Source: Ifrita kowaldi
Lineage: Eukaryota > Chordata > Aves > Passeriformes > Cinclosomatidae
Length of the DNA: 64,000 bases
Assembly: GCA_013398055.1 (NCBI GenBank)
Contig: VZRS01012070.1
Span: forward strand, 236,558-300,557
Reading direction: 5' to 3'
The notes under the pieces were generated by a model, which was given only the letters and a program-made list of their open reading frames with translations, did not search any database and had not been told where the DNA came from. The translations under genes were made by a program, and so were the position numbers. Positions 27,479 through 42,425 of the stretch are shown piece after piece. Within the stretch, counting starts at the first letter, position 1, and each line of letters opens with the position of its first letter.

Positions 27479-30400
27479 GCATGTGTGTCATGGTGCACTA
27501 CCAATAACCTTTGTGTAGATTTAGAGGATTCTGATACTTAAGCAGATTAATATGAATAACGAGATTCTGTATTCCAGCTACCTGTGTTGATTGTGCACAA
27601 GCTTACCCTGACTCCAGAAGAGTCTCTGTGTGGCAGCTTCTTTTTCAGCTGAGGACTGAAGTGCCTCACACCTACTGTGTTTTAGCCTAGGGTACAAACG
27701 TGGATATTGGTTGTTTCTCAGTAGCTGGTACAAGTTAACTACCTGCCTCCTGGTAACCTGTGCACACATCACAGGTGAGAATTAACCTATTTAGTTGTAC
27801 CTTGCAGCAGCACAGCTGCTTTCTGAATCATTCAGCTTCAGGTTAGTATTTTCCTCACATATTCACTGCCGTGCAAGAATGACCAAGATCTTTTCAAAGG
27901 CAGTGACGTGAAGATCCAGCTTTATGTGTGAAACGATACAATACATTTAAAAGCTCCACAGCTTCTGCATGGACATCTCTGTTACTTCTTCACACATATT
28001 TTTTGCTAGATCTCCATAGCCCAGTTTTCAGGTTGAAGGTTGTACCAGTTTCACAAGTTCTTAAACTTTCTTCTCTTTTTTGGGATTAATTCAGTGACTC
28101 CCAGTGGTGAATGAGATTTTTCCTATTTATAGAATAGCCTTCAACACACATTCAGTGCTGAAGTTTGTCACTAATTCAGAAGAGTAGATCTGTTTTTAAA
28201 GAAAGTCAAAATACATGGTAGACAGCTCTGTAACTCAGTGTAATGAGAGGATGAGAAAGGAAACATGAAAACACTGTGCAGAAATGATTGGGTGGTGATT
28301 CAAGTATAATCTGCATCTGGCCTGAAACCTAAATGAATGCTTTGCTGTTGTTTACAGTAAAGATGATAATGTAGGGTGTGTAGGGAAGACAAACTAGCTC
28401 TTGGGAAGAGGTGTATCTATAGACATGGAAATTACCATTTCTGAGGTGAAAGCAAACTGCGAAGAATTTAATGTGTTGGAACTGAACAGACCTGATAATC
28501 CCTACCTCAGAATATTGAAGTAACCAGCCCATGAAATTGTAAATCTGCTGGTTAGGATTTTTTTAGAGTTGGTAGATAAGAGGTTGTTTTATATGGCTGG
28601 AAAAGGGTAGCTGTGGTGTCTCTCTTTAAAACTAGAGCAGAGATGTTCCCCTGACTGCATTCCCCTTATTAGTGTGATCTCAGTGCCTTAGTTTAGAACA
28701 CATTTTGAGGAAGGGAATGCTTACAGGCATGGAGGTGAGCAGCAAGTGGCATAAAATGCATCAGGAGTTTACCAAGAGAGGTGCTAATACCACCCTGATC
28801 TGCTATCTAACATGGCAACTAACTTTTTTTTTAAAAGGAGCAGGAGTCCTTATCTATCTGGATTTCAAAACGTGATGCACTGTTACATGAGAAAATACTA
28901 GTGAAGATTAAACAAAATGAAGTTTAGAATAAGGAGTGAAAGGTGGCAAGAGAAATTACTGATGATGTGGAGCACTGGAATAGTAGACAGGAGTGCTGGA
29001 CAGGAAAAGAAGATGCATTGTATGGACAGCATGCAAGTGTAACACTCCCATTTGTTGGAAATGCTGTTGTTTGAAAATGACTGATGAAGGGGAAGAATGG
29101 ATTATGGCTGTCAGCTGCAAGGTGATTATGAATTCTGTGTGTGATGCAATCCTGAAGGAGAGCAAATGTGATCTTAAAAAGGATCAGGCCGGAAAGGTGT
29201 TTTTGCAAAATTGGGAAATACTGAAACCATTATACTTCTGTAGCTTCTCTGCAGTGCTGTACATCCAGAACGCTACATGGTGTGTTTAGAAAAGATGATT
29301 GTAATGTGGAACATGAGCAGAGGGGAGGGCATTGCTTTGGCTTCTCTGGTTATTGAAGTAGTGACAGAGGAGTGGTATGCTGTCTTCTGAGAATGCCTTG
29401 TGGAGAGGACAGCACAGCTCTGGGAAGAGCTGTCTATGCTGAAAGGCAGTACAGTGCCATCCTTGAGGTCTAAAACACATTGCCAAAAATACTTCTCTGG
29501 ATTATGAGACATTTAAATATTTGATATACTGCAAAAGGTTGAAGATGATATTTTTTAAGTCTGTTACTAAGACTGCTGTGTTAGGAAAGTCCCTGGTAAG
29601 TTTGCATGTTTTCCTAGAATGGACAGCATTGCTGCTCTTGGAGAATAGGATGTTTCTATTCTTTCTCATTTGACCTGGTAGCAGGAAAAATTACATTTGC
29701 AAAGTTACGATGTTGGCTTGAGATGTACTAAGTAGATGTTTAGGGCATTGTCTGGATAGTTGTTATTTATTGAAGGAACCTCTTTTAAACTCTGAACTAT
29801 AAACAGCACAGAGAGAGTTCTTGAATCCCTTCTTCCTGACACTCTAATCTGGCATTCATTCAGGATGGTGAGGAAGCTCAGATCTCTACTTTCATGACAC
29901 CCCTCAACTAGTCACTTTTCAGACTCCTGTCTGATACCTCTTTACAGATCTTCTGGGTTTTATATCAGTAAAGAGTTGTCATAACTCTGACTAAATTTCT
30001 CCCTCTTTTTTGATGGTTCAGTTTTCAATCTCTTCTAATGTCAAAACACTATTTGTTCTGCTAACCACAGTGCTCGATAGTACAGTGAGTGTGGAATTTA
30101 AATGTAAAACAGGATGCTTCATAAACAGCTGAACTAATGAGGACTGATTTTCTATTGAAATGTATCCTGTTATCCTAATTTACCTCTCTACAAAACATTC
30201 ACAGATCCCACTCATATCACCTACTTGGAGAATTAACAACAGACAGGGTGGTTAGTGCAAACCCATTTACATGCTAAAGTGTTGGATAAAAATTGAGGTG
30301 TAATTACCTTCCTTCACTGGGAATGCTCACTTTGTTCTTCTTCCTATGCTCTCTTAGTTGCCGATTTTCACAAAACTAGCAAGAATTTCATCTATTGAAA

Positions 30401-33400
30401 ATGCTGACAGTCAGTCAAATTTAGATGAAATTAGCCAGAAGTTATGAATGGGAAATACCTAGAGAGACAAGCATTCCTTTTCACGAGAAAACAAATTGAA
30501 GACCTTCAGAGGAAACAAATCTGCAGTCACTTCAGATCTCAATCATACCTAACACAAGAGGTGAAAGCCTCTATGTGTTTTCCGTCACAAATGATTTAAA
30601 AAATACAGCTCTGAAAAGTCTTGTGAGGAGGAAAAAGGTGATGCAGAAAGTTGTGTGGTGCAGGAGAGACAAGTTCTGATTATGTCTCTCTGTCTCAATC
30701 CTGTGTGCTAGATACTTGCAGGCAACAGAAGCATTTCTTTGGAGACACTGAGGTGTGCAGCTTATTTGAATCTTATTTCCAACAACAGGTGTAAAGGACT
30801 GACAGACTTGCCGGTATTCCTAGACAACTGGAAAAAGCAGAGGAGATTCTGGAGAATTATTAAGGACTTGTTCTTTTTCCCTAAGTCTGAATCATATAGC
30901 CAGGGTCTGGATCTTTGCTTACTTACATTGTTGCTGTATAACACTGAGTTGACAGATTCCACTGGATCTGCTCTGTATTTGGTGAACACTAAGCATCAGA
31001 TAGTGTTTTACCATTCTGGTCAACAGACTCTCAATCAACTGATCCATCTTTCTCTAGGCTAACTGAACGGTGAGACTGAATGAAAGAGGACACATTTTGT
31101 GATAATTGGGCTCAGGAGGCTTGCTTTATCCTTTTTACCTCCAAAGGGGACAAGCTGTTGATGTTCTTTTAAAAGTGCTTATGATACATGAAATATCTAA
31201 TTTTTTTTAGAAATATATTTCCTGCTCCTAAAAATACTGTGTGTATAGTGTATATGTTTTAAAATGTCAACCCATTTATTGACACAAGTGTGAACACAGT
31301 AGACTTAAACAGGTTGTGTATGTTTTATTTAATATGAATGCAAACTGTGTATATACAGAGCAAGAAGTGTGTATGTTTTTCTGTATCATGTCTGTGCATA
31401 ATTCCCTGATTCCGTAGGTGGGTTGGATGGCTTTGGAGGTGCTGAGACACAAACAAAATTTTGTGTTATGCTTCCAAATAATGGGATGCTGTTAGAAAGG
31501 TTCCTATTTTTGAAATTCTGGATTATTTGAAAATGAAAATATTTAAGGTAAATTTTGGTTACTTGATTTTTGCAGACTCTGTATACTTTCCATGTTAGTA
31601 GAAACCAGTTATAACAGCAACTGAATCCTCCTTTTCCTATATGCTTTGAATTTATTGAAATTACCATGTAACTTGTTTTAGACAGTTTGAGTATTTTTTC
31701 CCCCAAGTGCTTCTTGCTGGAATAAGGAAAGCAGGAACTGGGACAGAGAGAATGTGAATCCTTTCCTCCTTTTGGCCAGATGGGAGCTGGATGTGAAACA
31801 GTTGAACAAGCAGGAGAGTTCCTAGTAGTGTTCCTACAGTTGCCTGTAGAATCCATGTAACTATTGTTCCAGGTATTGATGGTACTTTTGGCTGTAAAGG
31901 GAGCAGGTGTGGTTTAGTACACTGTACAGTACAATTCTTGTTCTGCTCCTAAATTTTCATCTCGCCTTGTCAGTAGATTTGCTGATGATCCTAAATGATC
32001 TCTGCCTCAGGTTTCCCTTCTGTTTGGTGGATGACACTGCTTTGAAAATGTAATGATCAGCAGTCAGGGGAGGGTTTGTGGGTAAGCAGGGAAATTGAAA
32101 CTTCATTTTTTAGGCAGTGTGTATGTTGCAAGGGGAAAGAATCTGTGTTCTGTAGTCCTGGGTAACTACAAAACAGCTGTTGCAGGAAATTAATTTTCAA
32201 AAATTGACTTGCTTCTAAGGACCAGGCAAGACTATCAGTCTTGAATGTAGGTAGCTCTAGAATAGTACCATTGTTCAAAATTTAGACTTAGGATTTTTCT
32301 TCGGTTTACTTTGCTGATACATGCAGAAAGGAGGAGACATTAGACTTAGACTACTTTTTATTTGGAAGCCTTCATTTTCATGAAGGGATTAAGTTACGCT
32401 ATATAAGTATAAACATAAAGGATGTATATACACACATTATATTGTGGGTCTTACAGGCTTTTTCATACTTTCCCTTTGCTTTGATTTCATAGCTCTGTAC
32501 AAATGATTCACGGAAGAAGGACAGTTAAGTGGTAAAGGTGCTTCTCTCCATAGGATTGCTTAAAATAGTTGATGGAACTATGATTCTACTTCATGCTTTC
32601 TAATGGAAAACTTCAACTTGAAAATTGAAATTGGAATTCAGATACCCCTTAGAATAAAACTGAGAGCAAAATGCTGTTTTCAGGACAATGCTTTTTAAGA
32701 GCGCTCATTGTTGTTCTGTTTTCCTCAAGGTCAATAGCAAAACTGTCATCCTTTTTAGTGAGAGTATAGCTTAGGCTTGTGCTGAGCATTTCTGGGGATC
32801 TCAATTTTGTATGTTGTCTAAAGAAATACTAGGGCGGAAATGGAAGATTTTTACACAAGGATAAAACAAACCAACCCTCTCTTTATATGTTTGGGAAACT
32901 GGCTGAATACGATGAAGGTTACTTGGTTAACCTTTACTCTGTCAGTATAGTGCTGCCAGCTTCTCACATCCCACTTACCTGATCCTGTGGACCTTGGTTT
33001 GGATAGCAGTTCTTCAGTGAATTGGTTTACAAAGTCTCAGATGAATTTCTGTAAGACTGACGATGTCTAAAATTGGAAGAGTTGCTGTAGATTTTGTGCA
33101 CTGTAAGCAAGGGTTTGTACAAAGTACATGTTGGCCATATCCATGTTTTGTTCATGATGTTCTTCCCTACCTGCTTCACAGCGCTATTTAGCCTGTGTAC
33201 CCTGAGCAGTGTGTGCAAACTACAGAGGTACTGCATAAAACCTTTCCCAGTATTTTCTCGTTAAAATCATAGGGTAGATGGTCCAAAAGTTAAAAAACTA
33301 GTGGCCAACAGAACCCTTCCAACAGACGATTTCAGAAGCTGCTAAGACCTCTGCTGTAGGGACATGTGCTTTCTTGATAGTTCTTGCTTTTGAATGATGA

Positions 33401-36400
33401 TACAAGAATGAATGAATGATTTCAAACTGATACAAGATGCCCAACAGATATTGAAGTTATTAGGGACAACAAAGAGTAATTGCACAAGCTTTGTTTCTTT
33501 AGAAAACTTAATTAAAAACACAGGTGAAGTTGGGTTTTAACAAGGTAGTAGTGTGTATTTTGCTCATGGCACGTTTTTTCTAAGAATGACAACATGGTAA
33601 TACTCCCGTAACAGTGTTATTCTGGTTCTGTTTTCTGTTTTGTGTTCTGGAAGCATTTTTTTTGTCTGTTTATTGAACCTTACTTTACCACAATTATTTT
33701 TTTTTCCTGAGAATTCCTTTGAATTCTTTTCCATGTTTATCAATAGCTAAAATTGGCTGCATTTATTCTAGTTCATCTTTTATTGTCCCTATGGACTGGA
33801 ATGTGTGTTGAGCTTATAAACCCTTTGGACTGCACAGAGACCTGTTTGTGCAACCAGACTTTTTAATCATGACAGTCAGGTGAAATGAATATTTAAAAAT
33901 GCACCCCATATATACTCTAATGCCAGAGGCAAGCTCAAGCTCACATTGTAATGTGAGAGGTGATTAATACAAAAGTTATATATGTGTAACTATACATACA
34001 AGGGGTTCTTCTCATACTTAATATTGACACTCGTTCTTTTGTGCTCTTAAACCGGTTAAAATTCTTACCTGTTCATAGACTACAAGCAGAAACAGGAAAT
34101 CAAGTGGATGTGAAATTACTTTCCCTCAGAAGTTGTCAACAAAGAGCTGTTCTCTCACTAGATCACGTTTATCAATTTTCTTGCAAAATACGATACGAAA
34201 GTACGATTTTTTTAAATTTTTTTTTTTTTTTTTTTTTAGTTTTTTTGAATGTTTTTCAAAATGTTGAGTACTGCTGCAGCAAAATATGAGATTTTAGGTA
34301 GGCATTGATTGTTGACTTTGATTAGATGTAAATAGTATTACTGTATTTCCCAGGAACTTCAGATGTTGTAGACACGTGTACATAATTCAGTAATGATCAG
34401 ATAAATGCAAATAGCCTACTTGGTTTCCTTTTTGTTTTTTTAAAGAAGAAAGGTAATAGGAATATGGATTGCATCTTCCTAGCTTCTATGGTGGGAATTA
34501 TTATACTGCTGAAGTTAGGACTGGGGAGTTAAGTATGCAGCCCTTTCATTGTCCTCTTAGGCCTTAATATTTGGGTCACCAGGGCGGAGGCCTGGACTGG
34601 GAAGAGAGAGTAACTACACACACTGTCTTCTAAACCTTACAATATATCATCTTTCAAGTACAGCAGCATCTCAGAGAAATCCTGGTGCTTTATATACATT
34701 CATCAGTTTGGCTGAACCTTACTTTTTTAGGGCTTTTTTAGTTACCAGTATTCAAACTATTGTGATAGCAATTAGTAAGTGCTGTAATGAGCAATTTGTA
34801 CGAAACGTGGTAATACTGACAGGTTTGAAACCAGGTGACTGAAAGGGCAGTGGGATGGTCTTTATCTGGTCTCCACATATGGTAAACAATCTCTGTTAAC
34901 CACCAAAATAACTCTTGGGCAGCTGCTGCTCTTTCAGCTGTTCATTAGCTGCTACAGGAGAAGCCCCGGGACTTTCAGGGAATGTTGCCCTATCCTGCAG
35001 CACTGGGTACCTCCTGCTTAAGCCAAAGCCACTGAATTTTGGTTCTGGCTTGGTATTTACATGCCCCAAATCTGACTGCAGTGTAGAACATGTGAAAATT
35101 AAAGCTGTCTGTAATTAGGGCAAGGTGCAGAAGTGACAGGCATAGGAGTGAGCTGAGGGTGGCTGCTTTATACCTCTTCTTCTGTTAGCAGTGGAACATC
35201 GTTTGAATTAGGAAAGTTGGTATTGTTTCCTCTCCTGTCCTAGATGTTACTCTTTTGAAGGAGGTTGCTCCTTCCCCACTCCCAGTAGTGTCATGGCATT
35301 TGGATGTGGGAAGGAATTGTTCTATGACAAACAAAAATACATCTATTAATAGTAAATTAAGGTTAATAAATTTCAGTGTATACATTATACACTTTTATTT
35401 TTAAAACTTTGTAGAAATAATTTTAATCAGGTAAATCACAGTCCTGAATTAATTTCTTGTCATGCAAAGGATTTTATTAATATGAATCCATATTTCCTGG
35501 CTGGAAAAAAGAATTCATGAAAAGAAAACCTGAAAAATTATCTTGTTGTCTGAGAGGGCTTCCATTTTCCCACCTCTGGCAGCTGTGCCTTACTAGCACC
35601 ATGGGTTTGGGACCTTACAAAAACCTGTGCCAAGCAAAGTGTGGTTTTCAGTCTTTCCAGACTGAATTCCCATGTAAATAGTTTCAAAAGATAATTTCCA
35701 ATACCTTTCATCCTGTTTGATCTGGTTTTCAGATGTGGAGATAACTGCAGCATTTATTCATATGAATAGACCTTTGGCCAATCTTGTGCCTACATACCCG
35801 TAGGTATGATACGTGATTTCTATTCAGTAAATCAGTTTTGTCTTGGGAAGTGCATGAGGCTTCTTTCTACCTTCTTGAAAACTGAAATATATTTCATGAA
35901 GTCTAGGTGGATTATATATGTGCTGATAATCTGGTCGAGCCATCAGCAGTTTGTCCGTTAGTTTCAGTGGATCGAAACTGGGATCGAATTGTAATTTCAT
36001 TCTAAAAGACGTTGTTTCTTAGTATCAGAACTGATAAGACATTGTAGAAAATGAAGAAAATAAAATTCTGGTACCTGCTGCAATTCCAAGATTCTGAAGG
36101 AAGGACCCAGCTCATTATCTTTCTGCCTAATGCTTAGAGGTAGTGGGTTGGGTGTACCTCCTTCTAACTGCTGTTCTAGAATTGACAGCCTTCTTAGCTA
36201 GGCTAACGTTGAGGTTTGAAACCATGATAAAAAAACCCGTAAATCTTAAACTTTACTACAACATGGTTGTAAAAAAACGTGTATAACGTCAGAGTGGTTT
36301 GGGGGTAAACCACAACAGGATTCATGTTTAGCAGTGTCTTTTCCCCCAAGCTGCTCTCACACTGTCCCTCCTCTCTCCTCATTTTCCCCCACCCCCTCTT

Positions 36401-39400
36401 TAACTTGGCTTTACTACACCAGTGGAATTGCCTCAGTGGTCAAAAAGCATTTTCTCAAGGACTGGTCTCAGCACGTAGTTGCGTTGTTGGTAAGTAGGGA
36501 TGTATAAAGCCAGATCTAGTGTATTTGCAGGCTTGTTCTGCTGATCCTTGGGAAGTTCTGCTCTCCTTTCAGAGACAATGAAAAGGACTGCACTGACAAT
36601 AGGTAATACTGAGCCTTTTATTTAACTAGGAGATGCAGAAAACACATGCACAGTTTTATGTGCAGGTTCAAGGCCAATACTGTGAACTGTGCTGACAGCA
36701 TCTGTGAGGTAGTTGCTTTTCCTCCCCTGAAACGTAGAAATGGCCATAGCAGACAAACTGGATCAATTTGAAAATGCAAGGTTATGGACCTCACATGGAA
36801 GATGCACCCTGTAGTGAAATGGTGTGGTATTTCTGCTGGGCAAAGTGCCTAAATACAAATGTCTCTGCTGTTATACTGCCTGTGTTCTTGCATGTTGTAA
36901 TATCATCCCCATTCATCACAGCAGTGATGTAACAGCATTGCCCATGTAATACACTTCATTGTTCATACTTCCTGTCTCATCATGGAATACAGAAACAAGT
37001 GCTCAGAGGGGTTTGTTTCAAATGTTGTTCTGTTCTCTTGACAAAGAAGGACAGACAGCTCCATCCATGCCTGAAGTACTTTGTTTAATACATCATCTCT
37101 CCAAGACACATTTTGAAAGGGTGCAGCCTTAAATACGGTGCTGTCAGGGAGAGTTATGGCTACAACTTTTATTATTGCTACTTGCAAGAGCAAAGAGATA
37201 AAGCACAGGAAACATGCACTAACGATGGACACGTTGTTCTGACACACGCTACTGTAGCTGCAGTCACTGAGTTTTTGTTAGTGGAAGATGCTTCCCAGAA
37301 TATAATGGCATATCGTAGTCAGAATGCTCATGGGAGGAATTACACCATTTGAAAGCTTTGTTAAAAAGAAAAGAAAAAAAACCCCAACATTTTAACAGCT
37401 GTTGGAATTAGGGCCTTCCAGCAGTTACTGAACTGAGAAGGAAATGAGCCAAAAACTAGACATAGAAAGATTTGTATGCAGTTACCAGCCTTTTTTTTTT
37501 AAATCACAGTGATCTGACTTCAGTAGCCAAGGTAGTGGCATTGGTGTTTTGGTATCTCCACGGTAGTTGTACTGTCTGCCATCCCACACAAAGCAGCAGA
37601 CAATTTCTCCCAGAAACTGCCAGCAGCCCAGTGCACCATCTCAGCACACAGAGAAGAGGGGTGGTGGGTGTCTCCTGCTCAATGCAGAAAACTTCCTGGT
37701 GGTCCCACTGCACTTGGCAAAATGGGAGACACGGTACTGCAAGTGTAAACAACCACCTGTAATACACATTTCTCTTCCCACCACTTAAAAAAGCACTTGG
37801 AACGAATTAAAAATAACTGTCTGGAATTCTGTGATACTGGCTGGGACGGCTTTAATGTCCATGATGCAGCCAGCTTTCTAAAAATACAGATTTTGCAAGT
37901 TAACCCCATAATGTAGAAGTGCAATCGATGCTATTAGATGTGAATTTCTAAAATTTAATGTTAAGACTCCTGCCACCCCCATAACACACTTTTGTTTGCC
38001 CTTTGAGATTGTTACCATCTTGTGTCAGCATCCTACAAATGCTGAACATCACCGTGAGCACTGTGGAAGAGTTATGATATTTCTTCCTTTGCTTAGACTA
38101 GAAAGAGCTGAAGTTTGAATAAGAAATGCAGAAGCTACATGTGGATGGCTGAACAGTGGGAGATACTGTTCTATAATTTCTATAGTGTTAATGAAGTCTT
38201 CTATGTGCCACTGTTGCAAAGGTTTCACCAGTGATAGGAGGAATAGTTAATCCTTTAACTCAGTGTTTAAGTGTAACAAATACGCTGGTCTGTTGCAGTG
38301 TACTCTTCCAGTGTGCAGTGCAGCTATGGCTGTCGCCACGAAGGCAGCTAGAATGGGATCATTATGGCTCCGATGTCTCAGTGCTTCTCTGTTCCCAGAG
38401 AGCTGAGCTGCCTTTGATAACAGTCTCTCATTTGCTGGGAGATCACAGGAGACTGTTGGAAAAGTCACTCTGTCAGTGCTCTATCTGGCTGCAGTGCTTG
38501 TATGTCATGCCTAGGGTGGCCTTACCCCTCAGTCCCTGTACTGAAGTGGAAGTCCTGACAAAGGGCTACAGCATCTATCAAGCCTCTCACAGTATCCTGC
38601 TCCTCTTCAGTTCCTTCTCCATTTTCCTTTATTGCTTTCTCACCTTTCATTTCCTTGCACCACAGTAGCTAGGAGTCTCTAACAATGTTTGATTATTTCA
38701 AAAAAGGAGGGGCAAAAAAAAAGAAGGTTGTGGATAAGTTGTTCTCAAGCAAATGACCAGATGGCTGCAGCTTCTTCAGTCACTTTCTAACCTTTCAATT
38801 ACCTAACTGCTTGCTAGAGTACCTAATGTTCCTTTGAGTTTTCATGCTGATTTCTCAGTGATGCTTTGTAGAGAAACTCGCACTGTGCTGCTGTGTTTTA
38901 ATACTTATATGCATGAAGTTTTCCAATAAATTACGTTTTGATTCAAAGGAAAGTACACAGAAAGCAAAGAAGGTACAGGATGTACAGACTCAGAGTTACT
39001 GTGGATAGGGCTTAGGCTCAACATTTCATGACCACAGTTGAGGCTTGGTGGCATAGCATGTTTCAGGTGCCAGTTTTCTTTTGTCAGAAATGATGCAAAA
39101 GTTTTCCTCTGCAGAATGCTCTGATTTTCTTGTGCTTGTTTTTTAGCCTGTCAGGCACGTGTTTTTAACTAAAAGGGGCCTGATTTTCATGGAATGTTGG
39201 ATTCGACTTTATGAACGTGGGACCTCCTGCTAGGATGTCTTAAATTAGATTCTCACCAGCAGTGATTCGAAAAGCTTTGCCACTTTAGGAACTGTGTAAC
39301 TCTATTACGGATTGAAGTAGCAGAGAATATTGAAGGCTCAACAGAGGTATGCCAGTTGAGGTGTAACATTTGAAGAAAGACGTACAATCCCTGCTTACAG

Positions 39401-41944
39401 AGGGTCTGTGCAATACCATTCATCACTACACAGCCATTTTTATGGATGTTAAAAATCTAACCATTATTTGAGACAAAACAAAGACAAAACAAACAGGCTT
39501 AAACCCCCAAGTAATATGAATAGGTAGAAGTTTTAAAAATGAATAGTATTTGAAATGAGTCAGTAAGTGCTATCAGGAGAACTCTGGAATAATCATAGCA
39601 TTAGAAGCAAAGAGAAATTACTTGTATTCATAGGCACTGCTGCTGTATAATTATCAAAAGGCTGAGTCAAAACTGAGCAAGTCTGTCAAAAATTCAGCAT
39701 GTGTCAGGAATTATTTCCTAGCTAATAAATAACATGGCAAAAATCTTCCCCTGAAGAAATTACAAGCTCTTTTGCATATCTGAATGGTATGTAATGGGAA
39801 TAAGCGAATACAGAGTCAGCAATTGTGTGAGGAAAGAAGCCACATTACTCCTTTTATTTTTGGCTGTGCCTGAGGTCAGAAGTTTCTTTGTTCTTTCTTT
39901 ACCTCCCATTAGAGCAAACATAGTCTGCTTCTTTTCTCTTAAGACTCTTCTTTTCCCCGTCCAACGTTTTTGTTCTGTTTAAACAAAGTGAAAGTGTCTA
40001 TCTGTGTTGCGAACTATGACTGTGTGGGCTCATTATTTTCAACTCTTGCATGTTAATGAAATGTTGCCTTATCCTATGCTGTAATACTTTTCAAAGGAAA
40101 AAACCTTATTTAAAGAGGCAGAGTAGTGGAGCTGTAATTTATTGAGTTAAAACTTCCAACAGCAATACTTAATGTGCATGTTGTTAAAGCACTAACCATG
40201 CATCAAGTGTTTACAGCATATAAGGCTACTTCTGTAGTATCATGCTTTACTCACCAATGCTTCCACAATTTTGCGTACTAGAGCTTTGTGGGAAATTGAC
40301 TCTCTTTGTTTTGCCTTTCAGCTTTCAAGCTCTTTGTGGCCCATGTTATTGTTTGCTTAAAAGTCTTCACTGCTCCATCAAATGCCGTGGGGAATCCATT
40401 CATTCCCTGTAGGTGCTTACAGCAGGAAGAAGTTAAATAGTATAATTGAGTGCATATGTGATGCCATGTTTGTAAGCATGGTTCCATCTGTGGAACTGGA
40501 AGGGTGAGCAAAAATGTTTCTTGGATCACTGTTAACCAGTGTCTGAACTGTAACAAATCTGTAGCTGCTTCATGGTTGTCACTCTGTCTTTACCATGACC
40601 GTATGGAATTTCACAGTGACAGCAGGGGTAGGACTTGGATCTGCATGCATCACAAATCTTGGCCTGTTGCCACTGGAGGAAGGACTCTGCCTGGTTTTGG
40701 TATTCATGGATGGAGCTCCACTAGTGGAAGCTGCCACGTGTGAGAAAAGGGAATTAATTACTGCATTAGTACAAGTAATAACGGTAGCTGTTACTGGCTT
40801 TTATTGGCTGTACAGCATTTAGTTGCTGTACCCTTTCCCAGTCATTCATTTTATAAAAGACAGCAAGAAAAGGCTTTCTTGACAAGGGTGTTTATACTTG
40901 AGTGACACATAGCTCGTTTTCCTGTTTATGAACAGATTTCCCTAATTATTAAAATCCCAGCATGTAAGATGCTTAGGGATAGTTATTTGATTGTGTGGCA
41001 TATGTTTTCACATGAGACTATGCAGTAAGCATGCATTTGTGAATGGGATCCTATGATTCAGCATCCCCAAGCGTGTTGGCTTCTGCAGCAAGTACTAAGT
41101 TTACTCCTGTGAACAAGGCATGGTATGACTTTTTTCAGTACCCTAGCCTGGGAGTACAAGTGATCATTGGTTTAGCAACTAGTGTAATGGGGAAGGCTTA
41201 CAGAAGGGAAAGGTGCTTTTACTTTAACAAAACACATTTTTCCTTCTCATACTTACTCTTTCACTGATTTCATTTTCTTCTCACATACTCAGAAGCACCA
41301 AGATGTGTGATCAGGTGATGGGGCTGGGATTACTTACAGGGACAGGAAGGATAGAAGATGCTGGCTATTAAGTCCTCATCATATCTGCTGCATTTTTTTT
41401 CTTGATTGACGATCACATGGGGTTTTTTTGACTGTACGTTTTGTACTCTTTAGGAGTTGACAGTGATTGCAATCTTAGCCCTTTCATTCTGTGCCATCAC
41501 TGTAAGTCAATAGGCAATGCTGCTGATTTCCGTACTGTCCTTGTCTGGGTGGTTTATAGCTCTAATCCTGTTCTTTATCTTCCTGTCACCTTCTCTTAAT
41601 GATTTAATTTTGTCCTTTATTTTCTAAAACCAGACCTCTTGAGTAACTGCATACAGAAGTGCAGTTGATAACTGGTGTATTTGGGGGTGCCCATCAACAT
41701 ATGATATCTCTTAACTGATTTTTTGACTGTATCTTTTGCTCCTTTCACAACACATAAATTTCCATTCTTACTTCATTCAAACTACTTTTCATAGTCCTCT
41801 TCTCTCCACATTTAATTGATTGATGGGATGAAAAAACACCCTTTGATAAAGTACAAGCGAGTTCTGTAATCCCTTTGATCTCTCTAGTTCTTGAAGAGAT
41901 ACACTGTAAAAGCTGTATGTATAGCCTCTGTTTTATTCTCTCAC
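27479..41944. other. long unique stretch, no element recognised
   Basis: About 14 kb without a recognisable CR1 or LTR. It contains the 21-T tract at 34217, a pyrimidine-rich run at about 36344-36402 and the two longest frames outside repeats (31386-31856 minus, 156 codons; 38231-38668 plus, 145 codons). Neither has domains, a known family or a convincing splice context. I treat both as chance frames. Confidence 0.45.
34217..34237. repeat. poly-T tract (21 T)
   Basis: The longest pure homopolymer noticed in the window, flanked by further T-rich sequence at 34207-34247. Confidence 0.9.
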
Positions 41945-42425
41945 AGCCATGAGCAGGGACATCTTTCACTAGACCAAGCTGCTCAAAGCCCCATCCAGCC
42001 TGGCCTCGAATGGAACTAGGAATGGAGCACCCACAGCTTCTCTGGGCAACCTGTGCCAGTGCCTCACAACCCTCACGGAAAAGAATTTCTTCCTAATACT
42101 TCATCTAAACCTGATCTCAGTGTGAAGCCATTCCCCCTTGTCCTGTCACTACATGTCCTTTTAAAAAATCCCTCTCCATCTTTCTTGTAGGCTCCCTTCA
42201 CGTACCAAAAAGCTGCAATTAGGTCACCTCGAAGCCCTCTCCAGGCTGAACAAACCCAGTTCTCTCAGCCTTTCTGTGCAGGAGAGGTGCTCCATCCCTC
42301 CAGTCATCTTCACAGCCCTCCTCTGGACTCACTCCAGGTCAATGTCCTTCCTGTGCTGGGCACTTCCCTCACCCTGCTGGCCACACTGCCTTCAATGCAG
42401 CCCAGGATACAAGTGGCTTTCTGAG
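41945..42425 (-). mobile_element. CR1 LINE fragment, minus strand
   Basis: On the minus strand it reads through the CR1 3' part. On the plus strand the landmarks are AGACCAAGCTGCTCAAAGCC, CCCATCCAGCCTGGCCT, TTCTCTGGGCAACCTGTGCC, AAGAATTTCTTCCTAAT, CCCCCTTGTCCTGTCACTAC, TCTCTCAGCCTTTCTG and GCAGCCCAGGATACAAGTGGC. At about 480 bp it is the longest CR1 piece in the window. Its extreme 3' tail (the GATGATCTT...TTCTATGAT part) is absent. Confidence 0.95.

Noticed and set aside
27239..27541. 100-codon open frame with ordered-looking sequence
   Set aside because: It is CR1-derived; the DNA matches the internal CR1 region blocks.
31386..31856. 156-codon minus-strand open frame
   Set aside because: No motif or similarity recognised. 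Composition follows the local AT-rich DNA, and no supporting exon structure is seen.
38231..38668. 145-codon plus-strand open frame
   Set aside because: Hydrophobic Leu/Ser/Cys-rich sequence with no recognisable domain, family or convincing splice context. A frame of this length is expected by chance in 64 kb.
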